A stretch of DNA of 64,000 bases from Undaria pinnatifida. Lineage: Eukaryota; Sar; Phaeophyceae; Laminariales; Alariaceae. The notes below the pieces were generated by a model. It did no database searches and was not told the DNA's origin. It saw only the letters and a program-made list of their open reading frames with translations. Below are positions 10,216 to 19,378 of this stretch, in pieces (the first letter of the stretch is position 1; every line of letters starts with the position of its first letter). A program made the position numbers and the translations under genes. The stretch covers positions 5,409,358 through 5,473,357 of the forward strand of contig JABAKD010000007.1 in the NCBI GenBank assembly GCA_012845835.1. Reading direction: 5' to 3'.

Positions 10216-12640
10216 ATGTCCACCAGTGACGATGGGGGCTACTCGGGGCTGGCTGAGGTCTTCCACGCACCCCAACCTGGATGCCCACGAGACAGGGAGA
10301 GCTCGCTGGAGATGCCGCGACTCGAGACGGGGAGAACCACCGGTGGCGGGTTCCGGTGACGAGACAGAAGACGGAGCACCATACCTCCACCCGTTCCCAC
10401 CAACCAAGCGGGTCGATTCGCTGGTTCGCGCTGAGAAGAAGACGGACCAACCCCCACCGGACTCGGGGGCGTCTCGACGCCAGCTCTCGCCAGCCCCGGG
10501 GGAGCGCCACCAGCTGCCCCCCCCGCGCTCGACAGGGCACCACCGCCGCCACCTGGGCTCTCCGCGCTCAACAGAGCGCCACCCCCAGAGCTCCCGGGAC
10601 CGGGGCGCCCATGCCGACCCCTTGGACTTGGCATACGCGGCGGCACGGGCCCAGCGGGCGCTCGACGACGCCAACCAGACGATAGCACGCCGACGTCGGT
10701 TTGACGAAGATATCGAGCAGGCGAAGACCGCTGCGCGGGAGTCGTCCCTGGTTGCGAAGAAGGCGCAACAAGCCCTCGCTCAATCAGTTGCGTCGGCTGC
10801 GGCGGGAGCTAACGCGGCCCCCTTGCCTTCGTCGCGCCCGCAGGGTGTCGCATCCCAGCGACCACGACCCGGGAACGACGTCTTTCTCAAGGGCATCGTC
10901 GCGTGCATGGCGTCTGCACCGCGGGTAGACTTCTCCTCAGCGTTGGCGACCCGCGGTGGTGGAAACGGCCTGCGCCCTCCTCCCGTCAGAGAGGCCGGCG
11001 TCGCGGCAAGCGGACGTCCTCAATGGAAGCGGCCTGGGCTCGCGTGGATTGTACGCCCTATGCTAGACAGACGAGAGCCGCCCCGACCCTTGCCCTCGTC
11101 AAGGCCCTGCTGATAGCCCACGACGAGGACCCCGACCCTGTCTTTTGGCCGGACCCCGGAGGAAGAGTTGGCAGAACGAAACCGGGGAAAATGTCGCGAC
11201 AGTCGCGACCGCGGGGACCGCAACTGGGGGGTGGCGGCAAAAATGGTGGGGGTGGCGACCACCACCGCCGCCGCGGGGGTGACAGCGCATCGGGTGCTGG
11301 TGTGCCTGAGGGCGCCGCCGAGGGGGCAACTTCGGTCCAACAACCGGGGCAGTTGGCCGCCGCTCTGGCAGAGGAATGGCGCGAGAGGACGTTCAGCGTG
11401 GAACGGCTCGTCAACCTCCTCCCGCTCGTCTTCGTCCTCGAGCACGGACCACAGCGAGGTGGTCGTGGTAGCAGGCAAAAAGTGTCAAAAGCCATGGCAG
11501 GAGGAGCATCTGCCTGAGGCTTTCACCCCCCTGTTGCGTCTGCTGATCACGCACTTCGACGGGGTTGACACGGAGGAGGGCTACACTAAGTTGCATACTT
11601 TTGGAATGTGTAACGGCATGCCTTTTTCTGATTTCAGCGGGGAGTTTCGCGTACTTATGCCGACCGCTAACGGGGAGTGAGCGTGTTTTGTCTCCGGGGA
11701 CGGATGTGGTGTTGGAGGTGGTTTGGGTGGCGGCGAATGAGCAATTTCCGGCTCTCCTGCCTGCGTTGTACCCTGGTTCGAAGGCAACAAACCCGCGGCC
11801 GTACACCTCGTTGGATGCTATGTGGCGGTCTTTTAGTGACCAATAAGACACCTGCCGTCAACGGCGAAACATTTTTTTTCTCTCCCTGTTTCTTCGACGG
11901 GAGCGCGGTCATGCGCCCTGTCGAGGCCCCGGCCCGCAGATCATGGGCGCGGCCAAGGCCGAGTGCCGTCCCAGTCGCTTTCGTGGCAGACGGGATCGAG
12001 CCATCATTCAACTGTCATGCCCATCGATGATTCATCTGACCCTTGGCTTGACCACACATCGAACTGCTGGCCACTAGAAGAGCATCATTATACAGAAGGT
12101 TTCGCCGTGAAGGCCTCGTTTAAGACAGACGACCCTCCCCTTTGGAGCGGCCTCCTTTCATCTCGCGCTGATGCCCTCCGAGAAAACCGGGGGCTTTGCC
12201 TCAACTGCCACGAAGACAACTATTCCTTCAAGCATTGTAGGCATCCTTTCATTACTGCGAGTGGCTGCTTGAACCCTGAACTTGGCCAACTTGGCGACGA
12301 TGACGCACACCGACGTTGACAAACACGCATGGTCTGCTACTGCCGAGACGACAAATCTTCTCGCCCGAACAACAAGAAAAATCGTCGCCATCTTTCTGGT
12401 CAATCGTCGTCATCTTTCAGGATCAGGGCCAGGTAGACTGTCACAACGATACCACGTACACGTCGGATCACCATGGTGGTATCCTGCGCTCGCCCGCCTC
12501 TTCTGCCCCCGCTGCCGCTCCTCGAAAGCGCTTTGGAGCCGCCCACAACCTGGGCGAAAATAAATTTGCGCGCCGACCTGGTACATTCCGTAACGGCAAT
12601 TGACAGCTCGACGGCGGTACGGCACCGTCGACAACACTGT
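10216..12640 (+). pseudogene. Gag of the LTR element, multiple frameshifts
   Basis: The likely start is ATG at 10216 in a CACCATGTC context (MSTSDDGGY...). After an early frame change the sequence is open from 10226 to 11113 in another frame. It is Pro/Arg-rich at first, then an alanine-rich predicted coiled coil (LDLAYAAARAQRALDDANQT..., about 10620-10810). Capsid-like text follows at about 11495-11680 (EEHLPEAFTPLLRLLITHF...) and continues after a 1-base shift to about 11845. A zinc knuckle lies at 12197-12238: CLNCHEDNYSFKHC fits C-x2-C-x4-H-x4-C, except that the His is Tyr (TAT where CAT/CAC is expected), which would abolish metal binding. Gag would assemble particles and bind element RNA. 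Frameshifts, stops and the lost His show that this copy makes no functional Gag. Confidence 0.75.
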
Positions 12641-13119
12641 CGAGTGGTAACTCTTTTGGTTTCAGAACATGCTCGTTGCGTGTTCTGTTGCTAGCCTGCC
12701 CAGTAACGCAGCACAGACTGCCTCTGTCAAGAGCCCACGGGCTCCTACGCCGTCTGCGGACGATTCTCACGGCGTAGTACCGGCGGCGGGAACTAGCGCT
12801 TCAAGCGTGGTTTCCTCGAGCCACGTAATTTTTTTCTTTTCTTTCTTTCTTTTTTGACGGCGACAACGCGCGCTTTCCGCGACGTTCCCCTCGGTCATGG
12901 TCTGAGTTCGGCAACGGGAACCGCGCTTCCGGCGCCGTACCCCTCAGCCGCGGCATAAACTCAGCAATGGGGTACGCGCTCCAAACTCCGCCCCCATCAA
13001 CCATGGCACGGGAGCCTGCGCTTTGCGCGATCCCCCCCCAGGCACGCGCCGCGCAACAATGTAGCTGCGGCGACGGCGCGTCGCCTTTTTACGCGTATGT
13101 GTTCATCCCCCCCTCTCCC

Positions 13120-13240
13120 TGACCAGGCGGTGGCGGTCGGTTTGAGGTGTGGGACGGTCGACCCTCGAAACACTTTTTCTGACCACGAGGTGGCGGTCGA
13201 TTTGAGGTGTGGGAAGGCCAACACTAAAACACCGAGATCT
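13120..13240 (+). repeat. ~60-bp tandem duplication
   Basis: Two copies of GACCA(C/G)G(A/C)GGTGGCGGTCG followed by TTTGAGGTGTGGGA lie about 60 bp apart (from about 13121 and 13180). The interval 12640-13690 around it has only short, stop-interrupted, Pro/Ser/Thr-rich frames and no domain that I recognise. Confidence 0.7.
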
Positions 13241-13689
13241 TTTGCGAGGCTCGATCCGGTGTTTGCTCGCGATAACAGCGGGCGCTCTGTCCTTTTTTCC
13301 ATCAAGGAGGAGTCGACAAGATTAGCTACCTCGTCTCCCTTCTCCAAGAGACATTACGGAAGAGAGCCTCCTCGGGTAAAAATATTATTGCCTTGCCCGA
13401 GCCCCGCTCCAGAAGACGCCCACAGGGTTTACGGACCCTGCTTCGTCTTTTAACACGCTAACCCACGTGTTTCAGGCTACGTCTGCCCCAGTGGCACAGG
13501 AAGAAGATCCGACACTGCGCGACGGGCCAGTAGTGACTCCACGGCCTCCAGCCTGATCAGCTGGACGCTATTCCCGTAAATTTACGGAAGAATCGCGCCT
13601 CTCGTCAAGCAGAAACAGCTCAGAGCCCCTGCCCCTTCGGGCGCAGTTAGAGCAGTTTTCTTGCGATTATACGCCAAGAAGCGAAGAGG

Positions 13690-14235
13690 CCACGAGGCGA
13701 GAAACCGTGGGTTCGGACTCGCGTCGTGCTCCCGAGGCCTGGTGTTCCTGAGGGGGACACTACAGGCCCAAAGAGCCGAGGACTGGTGTTCCCAGACGGG
13801 GACATTGCAGACCCAAATGCCCAACGAGGCTACCGACGGGTTGGCACCGTCGGTGTTGGACTCTTTTTCGGGTGCAATGAGGGCGGCTTCTTACGAGTTT
13901 CCGCCAGCGAGTGAGGAGGACCCGAGGCGAAAAACCCCGGGTTCGGACTCGCATCTTGCTCCCGAGGCCTGGTGCTCCCGCAAGGGGACATTATAGGCCC
14001 AAAGAGCCGAGGACTGGTGTTCCCAGCAGGGGACATTGCAGACCCACAAATGTCCAACGAGGCTACCGACGGGTTGGCACCGTCGGTTTTGGCCATTTTT
14101 CGGGCGCAGTTAGAGCGTATTCTCGCGCTTTTCCGCCAACGAGCGAATAAAGACCCGAGGCGAAATACCACGGGTTCGTATTCGCGTCGTGCTCCCGAGG
14201 CCTGATGTTCCTGGACGGGGACATTGCAGGCCCAA
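13690..14235 (+). repeat. ~230-bp tandem repeat (about 2.3 copies) upstream of the NADAR domain
   Basis: Copies are anchored on GGGTTCGGACTCGCG and CTCCCGAGGCCTGGTGTTCC at about 13711, 13939 and 14170, so the period is about 228-231 bp (roughly 77 codons). In its best frame each unit encodes an acidic/aliphatic piece (GLVFPDGDIADPN), a link containing GLAPSVL, a predicted helix (RAQLERILALFRQ) and a basic tail. The third copy is cut short and runs straight into the NADAR domain. Frames differ between copies, so the linker protein is broken. Confidence 0.75.
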
Positions 14236-14917
14236 ATTTCAACACGGATTTTGACCCTTCTCTCGAATACTCCACAGCCAAAGTGGTGTTATTCTGGCAG
14301 CCCCCATCCTATTTCCCACCGTGGTCTCCTTCGTCGTTTGCCGTGGACGACGTACCATATTCTTGCGCGGAGCAGTACATGATGGCCGAAAAGACCAAGT
14401 TTTTGCAAGACCATCGAGCAGTGGGGCTCATTATGTCGTCGCCTCGTCCAAGCATACGCAAACGCATCGGTCGAGGCGTGCGCAACTTTGACTCCGCTGT
14501 TGGGGACAGGGAGAAGCAAAACGCCGTGTCACCTGGCACCTACGCCAAATTTGCGCAGAACCCAGCCACGAAAAATCACCTTTTGAGCTCTGACAACAAG
14601 CTTCTGGCTGAACTCAGCCCTCTGAACCCAGTGTGGGGCATTGGTCTCCGGGCGGATGGTCCCAGGGGCAACAACCCATGCCAGGAGAGAGGAAAAACTT
14701 GCTCGGTGAGGCACTTTCTGCCGTTCGCGCAGCTATTTGCGAGGGTCGGCGCACCCGGCCTCCCCTAGTCGGTTCCGCACCTGCACTGCGAGTGCAAGAA
14801 CCAAGAAATCTCGTCCGCGCCGCAACCAGACCGTTCACAGCGGCCAGCGCTCGCAAAGCTTCCCCTTCGGCGTTTCCGACCTATTTCTCGGGCGCGTTGG
14901 CCAATGAAAAGCCGTGA
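14205..14917 (+). pseudogene. NADAR (DUF1768/YbiA-like) domain inside the LTR element, one frameshift
   Basis: From ATG 14205 the first ~155 codons carry the NADAR signature in order: VVLFWQPP (about residues 27-34), a Y-x2-AEQYMMAEK block (52-63, including the conserved acidic residue E56), IGRGVRNFD (88-96), YAKFAQNP (113-120), LAELSPLNPVWGIGL (134-148). Near 14675-14690 a single-base shift moves the last part (RKNLLGEALSAVRAA) into the +1 frame, which is open to 14917. NADAR proteins of about 150-180 residues hydrolyse N-glycosidic bonds in ADP-ribosylated nucleobases or riboflavin intermediates. The conserved Trp after NFD is Gly here (VGDR where VWDR is usual, TGG to GGG). It sits between the repeat array and protease, so in an intact relative it should be part of the Gag-Pol polyprotein. 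I am confident of the domain; its role in the element is unknown. Confidence 0.85.
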
Positions 14918-15132
14918 AGTTGTGGAGATAGCTTCTAGCGTTGGCCCTGACCTTGCGATGTCAGAACACTGCGCCTGTTTCGTCGAGGGTACTGTGACGC
15001 TGGACGACGTTTTGTTCACTATGAAAATCGCGTTTATCAGTCGAGCAACGCTCGACTTGGAGAGGCACTGAACTCCTATAGATTTGGGGACCGGCAGCAT
15101 TGCTTGGGTTCCCAAACACCTCCGAGGATACT
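14913..15132 (+). pseudogene. Retropepsin-like protease remnant
   Basis: In the frame reading VVEIASSVGPDLAMSEHCA, a ~50-residue beta-rich segment ends at a TGA near 15070. Ten residues later comes PIDLGTGSIAWVPKHLRG (about 15075-15128), which resembles the D-[ST]-G-[AST] active-site loop of retroviral-type aspartic proteases with surrounding hydrophobics, although the residue after Asp is Leu. Position between NADAR and RNase H agrees with protease. The enzyme would mature the polyprotein; here it is broken by stops and truncated by the polymerase deletion. Confidence 0.5.
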
Positions 15133-15140
15133 GAGGGGAA

Positions 15141-15335
15141 CAAAGTTCCGCATATCCTCCGGCCACAATACATAGGAGAGCATTGGCAAAGTGGGGACCC
15201 TCAATGCACGAGTCCAGCGGTAGCTTGAGTTCGTCACCGCGTTCGATTGCACACTCGAGTACCGCAAAGGCAGCGCCAAGGGCATCGCCGATTTTTCCGG
15301 CCCGTTTTCCAGAGCCCGCTACGGAGTACGACCGC
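15141..15335 (+). pseudogene. C-terminal tail of RNase H; reverse transcriptase deleted just upstream
   Basis: In the frame beginning KFRISSGHNT at about 15144 the sequence reads on to ESIGKVGTLNARVQR, a TAG, then LEFVTAFDCTLEYRKGSAKG and IADF. This matches the end of Ty3/gypsy RNase H: the DH-x-L strand, an R-W-L-x2-L motif (Trp codon now TAG) and the final Y-x-x-G-x-x-N-x-x-AD segment. The protease remnant ends about 15 bp upstream, so the palm, fingers and most of RNase H, normally more than 1 kb, are gone. The identification is by motif spacing only. Confidence 0.65.
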
Positions 15336-16022
15336 AGTGGCTTGGAAAAATTCAACCTCGTGGGGTTGACAAGCCTCAACCCCGTTGGAGATAGCGGTAT
15401 CTACCTCCTACGGACCCGCGGGCTGCGCGCTCCCCCCTCGCCGATCCCAGGAGTCGGTTCGGGTGGACTCGCGCCCCTCGCCAAAAGCACTGTCTTGGGT
15501 GGGCTCGTGCCCCACACGGAAAGCACTGCTTTGGGTGGACTCGAACCCCTCGCCGAAAGCACTGTCTTGGGTGGGCTCGTGCCCCGCACTGAACATGCTG
15601 CCTTGGGTGGGCTCCCTCTCACCTCTACCGCGTTTCACGATTTTCGCACACACGAGCCACGTATAAGGATTGACGGCCTTTCTGTTTCCCCGGGGAGATT
15701 CGTCGCTCGTGTTTCTGCCTCCGTCGCCACTACCGAAGGCTGTACCGGCCGCGGCTCGATTTCACCTGCCGCCGACACTGTTTTCGCTTCGGTCTTTGCC
15801 ATACCCATCGAGGGCGGTACGGGCTCCGCAGAAGCCCTGGCTTCAGCGACGCCCATCGCACAGCCGACTTATCTATCCCGGAGTTCTTTACAGGAGACGG
15901 CCCCCGCCGCGACCACCGGTTGGACTGTGTCCGTCTCCGCCATGCTTGGCACTCCAGCCCCTCCGTCGTCGACGACGCGCCGACGAACAGCGATAACAAC
16001 GGGTAATGCACCCCCGCTGTAG
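15336..16022 (+). pseudogene. RNase H-integrase linker with 12-residue repeats
   Basis: An open frame from 15183 to 16022 continues past the RNase H tail as Pro/Ser/Thr/Ala-rich, probably disordered sequence (SGLEKFNLVGL..., GIYLLRTRGLRAPPSPIPGVG). It contains about four 36-bp units (15450-15630) encoding ESTVLGGLVPHT-like dodecamers. No enzymatic motif is present. Position implies a spacer between RNase H and integrase. It ends at a stop at 16022. Confidence 0.5.
15450..15630 (+). repeat. 36-bp tandem repeat (12-residue)
   Basis: GCACTG(T/C)(C/T)TTGGGTGG(G/A)CTCG recurs at 15487, 15523 and 15559, with a diverged fourth unit. All units are in frame. Confidence 0.85.
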
Positions 16023-16194
16023 ATTATGGATTCGGGCCCGGCGGGGCCCCTCGGCCATCTTGCGGACGAAATACAACCCCGTCGCGAGTTCCACGGCCGC
16101 AGCCGACCCCGTCGCCGCCGCGACCCCTGCTCTTGTCGACTCGCCGGTCCGCACGGTGCCACTGCCGTCCGACCGCGACCTCGCAGAGCCTATA

Positions 16195-16575
16195 TGGGAA
16201 CTCCTCTCTTACGGCTCCCGCCTTCTCCTGGTGGCACGCCGACCGCATATACAAGGGCGGACGCCCTTCGCAACGCTGCTGAATTGCGTTTCGCTGATTC
16301 CGTCGCGCGTTATTCGCATTCCGATTGGAAGCGAGAGCAGCACGCTGAGCCGACGTGCCACGCCATGATGCATTACGTTTCTATCGGCCGGCAATCGGTC
16401 CTGCCGCCCGACTTTTTGGCGTGCTACCTCTTGCACAAGCGTCCCTCCCTCTCAGACATCCAGGAGCTGGCGGGTAAGGGTCGACTACATACAACCGACG
16501 ACGACATCGTCCTACTCGTCCGTAACCCGACACTACCGCCAACAAGCTCCGACAAACCGAACTCTGTGGGGCGAG
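16195..16575 (+). pseudogene. N-terminal part of the integrase region, out of frame with the main ORF
   Basis: The frame of 16026-16862 contains coherent text from about 16195 (YTRADALRNAAELRFADSVA..., SDIQELAGKGRLHTTDDDIV...) up to about 16560. This looks like the segment preceding the integrase zinc finger in Ty3/gypsy Pol. The continuing sequence (LWGELLALLNDEPVRIYVP) is in the frame of the 16576 ORF, so a small indel near 16560 separates them. No catalytic motif lies in this part. Confidence 0.5.
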
Positions 16576-18516
16576 TTGCTTGCTTTGCTAAACGACGAGC
16601 CAGTTCGCATCTACGTTCCCGTGCTCATGCGCCCTTGGATCATGCAAGCTTGCCACTCGACGGCCTCCTGCCACCTTGGCACCACGCGCACGTTGCGCAT
16701 GCTGGAGCGTTTTTTTTGGTGGATTGGCATGAGTGTGTGTACCCGGTGGTGGCTTCGCCACTGCTTGAAGTGCCAAGCGCGGAAAACCCCACAGTTGACT
16801 GTCCGCTTGCCCATCATCACAATGCCTCTGCCGGAAGGTCCAGGTATCGCCGTCAGTGTTGACTACTTCGGCCCCCTTCCGGTCACACCACGAGGCAACA
16901 CCTACATCCTGCTGTTCACCGATCGCTTCAGTCGTCGGGCCGACATGTTCCCCGTCACTGCCGCTGAGTGCACCGCGGAAGATACAGCCAATATCCTGGT
17001 GAACCAATACATCCCCTTGTGGGGGTGCCCGCGCACCATACTCTCGGACAACGGACTGCAGTTCTGCTCCAAGCTTTCACAAGCTGTATATCAGCTGTTA
17101 GGTGTACACAAGCTTGCTACAAGCTCCTACCATCCCAACTGTAACGGGGGCGTTGAGCGGGTAAATCACACTATGGCACAAATGCTGGCTATGGTCGTCA
17201 ACGAGCGACAAGACGACTGGGACTCGCATCTGCCCCACGTCGAATTCGCTTACAACAACTCTGTCAGCGCGGCGACGGGTTTGGCGCCCAACGAGGTTCA
17301 CATGGGCAGACTCCCACGGCTCCCCCTGACGATTTTCGACCGCAAAGGTGTCGTGGGACACCAGAGTCTGGCCCGTGACCACCTGGCCTATTGCGATTTG
17401 GCCACCGACCGGCAAAAGCGCGCGAACGACATTGTCCGCGCACACCACGCCCTCACCGTTTCCCGTGTTAACCGCAGAAACTCCGCCCTCGCCGACGCGC
17501 TGCGTCCAGCACCTAACTTCACTGTGGGTGGTTGGGCATGGGTATACAATTCTGCCTCTACCATCCGCCAGGGTGTGAAAGCGAATACCGACGCCAAGGT
17601 ACTCAAGGCCAAACTCGCGCTTAACTGGACGGGCCCATACAAGGTCCTGGCCGTCGGTCCCTGCTCCGCCGCCGAGACCCCGGACGGCTCGCCGCTCGGG
17701 AGCAACCTCCTTTATTTGGATCTCCCTTCCGACCTGCCTGGTTCGGACGCTCGTCGGCGTGTGGCTATTGAGCGCTGCAAACCCTGTGCCAACCCCCACG
17801 ACAGCGGGGACATGCCCAAATACCTACCGGCGGGGCTGACACAGTATGTGCTCAACAAGTTTTCCAAGAAGTCCCCGCCGTACCACGTCACTCAAGACGA
17901 CGTTTCGACTCCCCTCCAACGGCTGGAGGTGGAGCAGATCACTGGTCATCAGTCGGTACGGGGGCGAGGTGGCGTCATCGCGGTGCTATACAAGACGCAT
18001 TGGGCGGGACTCTCCGAACCGTCCTGGGAGCGGGAAATGGACCTTCACCTCTCCCGCTCCCACATCTTGCGTTATTGGGCCGGAACCCCGGACCAGCACC
18101 GCCAAACCAACCGCCTTTACCGCCGAATGCGGATCGGGGCGGCACAGCGTGAGCTCTCCCGCAACAACGGGGAACGTTTCCTGGCGCCGGGCTACGCCTG
18201 TGTTTCCCGCACCGATTGGCTCCGTCGCTACCACGACACCGTACTTCCTAAGAGAGCCCACGTTTGGTACAAGGGAGACGATGGTTTATGGTGGCTAGGA
18301 AAAATCAGCGCGAGCACTACCGAGGACAAGGTATACCTGGTCCGCTTTCTGGACGACCCGGGACCGATTAAACTCCCTCTTCCCCCGGCGCGCTACACGA
18401 CTTCAACGGGAGCCGTACGAGGCTCTTGGTGCTTGCAAGTTCACATCGCCAGTGCGTTTCCTCGGGGAATCCAACGTAACGTAGACGAATCTCGAGGCGC
18501 GGCCGTGGCCAGTTGA
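16576..18516 (+). CDS. Ty3/gypsy integrase with chromodomain and Tudor-like tail
   Basis: A 646-codon ORF. Residues 27-66 form an HHCC zinc-binding domain (H27, H33, C63, C66). The catalytic core has D96 in SVDYFGP, D158 in ILSDNGLQF and E194 in GGVERVNHT, a complete D,D35E triad with the usual 35-residue spacing. Residues ~450-500 look like a chromodomain (LEVEQITGH..., YKTHWAGLSEPSWEREMDL), which in chromoviruses steers integration to marked chromatin. Residues ~560-612 (VWYKGDDGLWWLGKIS...VYLVRFLDDPG) resemble a Tudor/Agenet barrel. The enzyme inserts element cDNA into nuclear DNA. The annotated ATG is not the native start, since integrase is normally cut from Pol and upstream sequence is in another frame. 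The long intact frame contrasts with the broken gag and missing reverse transcriptase. Confidence 0.93.
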   Translation: MLALLNDEPVRIYVPVLMRPWIMQACHSTASCHLGTTRTLRMLERFFWWIGMSVCTRWWLRHCLKCQARKTPQLTVRLPIITMPLPEGPGIAVSVDYFGPLPVTPRGNTYILLFTDRFSRRADMFPVTAAECTAEDTANILVNQYIPLWGCPRTILSDNGLQFCSKLSQAVYQLLGVHKLATSSYHPNCNGGVERVNHTMAQMLAMVVNERQDDWDSHLPHVEFAYNNSVSAATGLAPNEVHMGRLPRLPLTIFDRKGVVGHQSLARDHLAYCDLATDRQKRANDIVRAHHALTVSRVNRRNSALADALRPAPNFTVGGWAWVYNSASTIRQGVKANTDAKVLKAKLALNWTGPYKVLAVGPCSAAETPDGSPLGSNLLYLDLPSDLPGSDARRRVAIERCKPCANPHDSGDMPKYLPAGLTQYVLNKFSKKSPPYHVTQDDVSTPLQRLEVEQITGHQSVRGRGGVIAVLYKTHWAGLSEPSWEREMDLHLSRSHILRYWAGTPDQHRQTNRLYRRMRIGAAQRELSRNNGERFLAPGYACVSRTDWLRRYHDTVLPKRAHVWYKGDDGLWWLGKISASTTEDKVYLVRFLDDPGPIKLPLPPARYTTSTGAVRGSWCLQVHIASAFPRGIQRNVDESRGAAVAS

Positions 18517-19378
18517 CTTCCAAGCCACCACCGCTTCTCGATAGTTCTTCATTTTTTGAGGTATGAGTTTTGCGTCTTTGTCTTTGGGTCGTTCGTAGTG
18601 TCCTGAGGGTCTTTGTCGAGTTTTGGGGCGGTTCTTTCCATTTTTTTTTTTTTCTGTCCTGCCGAACCCCCTACTCAGTGCCGGGTCAGGGTTCGGGTAA
18701 AACGCCGCTATCTGAGGCGCAGGGCTGTCGTCTTTTTGTCATAGTTCAAATTCGCCCTGCCGACGCCCTCCTCAGCCCAGAGCCGGGGGGCGACCAGTGT
18801 ACGGGTCTGTGTGTTATCTTTTATGTTTTGTGTGTTGTATTTGTTCTGCTTTTTTTTTTTTTTTGTCGTCTAAACACTTCCTCCCCTAGCGGGGCTGTAA
18901 GTGTTGACACCTTCCATCCCGGGTATTCGTCGTTTCCTCGTCTAACCCCCCGCCTTGCCGATGGCCCGCGGAAGGTTTTTCGCATGGCTTCTCCCTTGTG
19001 TTAGCGCCTGTGTCCCCCTCCATATCGACGAGGGCTCGCCTCGCCATAGTACCTTTTCTGTGGTTGGTTTACCGTAGAGCCTTTCCTGCCCCCCCCGCCA
19101 CACCGGCGGCAGGCGGCAGGTTCTAGAGCCTTTTCTGCCCCCCCCGCCTCACCGGCGGCATGCGGCAGGTTTTTGATGGGTGACTATTGCCTTGCTGTAG
19201 GGTCTGCTTTTCTTTCTACTGCTTTTCTTCGCGGGTTCCTGGCTCCATAGCCAGACGGTTAGAGGTGTGGGAGTGGGTTTTGAGGAGCCGCATCTTCGAC
19301 TCATGGTCTAGTTCGTAGAACCGGAGTTTCCCCGAATCTCCCATATTTCTGCATATGCGACTCATCAGGGTGGGCTAG
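18517..19378 (+). other. 3' untranslated region of the LTR element with polypurine-tract candidate
   Basis: No coding domain. It contains poly-T runs (18640-18652 and 18849-18864) and a duplicated ~55-bp unit (AGAGCCTTTYCTGCCCCCCC... at about 19076 and 19129). Just before the 3' LTR the sequence CAGGGTGGGCTAG (about 19366-19378) is a weak polypurine tract candidate for plus-strand priming. Confidence 0.5.

Noticed and set aside
10207..10688. Minus-strand ORFs of 127-155 codons over the gag start
   Set aside because: Gly/Arg/Trp-rich shadows of the GC-rich gag coding strand.
14765..15379. 204-codon minus-strand ORF
   Set aside because: It is antisense to the NADAR end, protease remnant and RNase H tail, whose motifs lie on the plus strand.
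16026..16862. 278-codon ORF as a separate gene
   Set aside because: Only about 16195-16560 carries coherent Pol-like text; the rest is out of frame with the integrase ORF that overlaps it.
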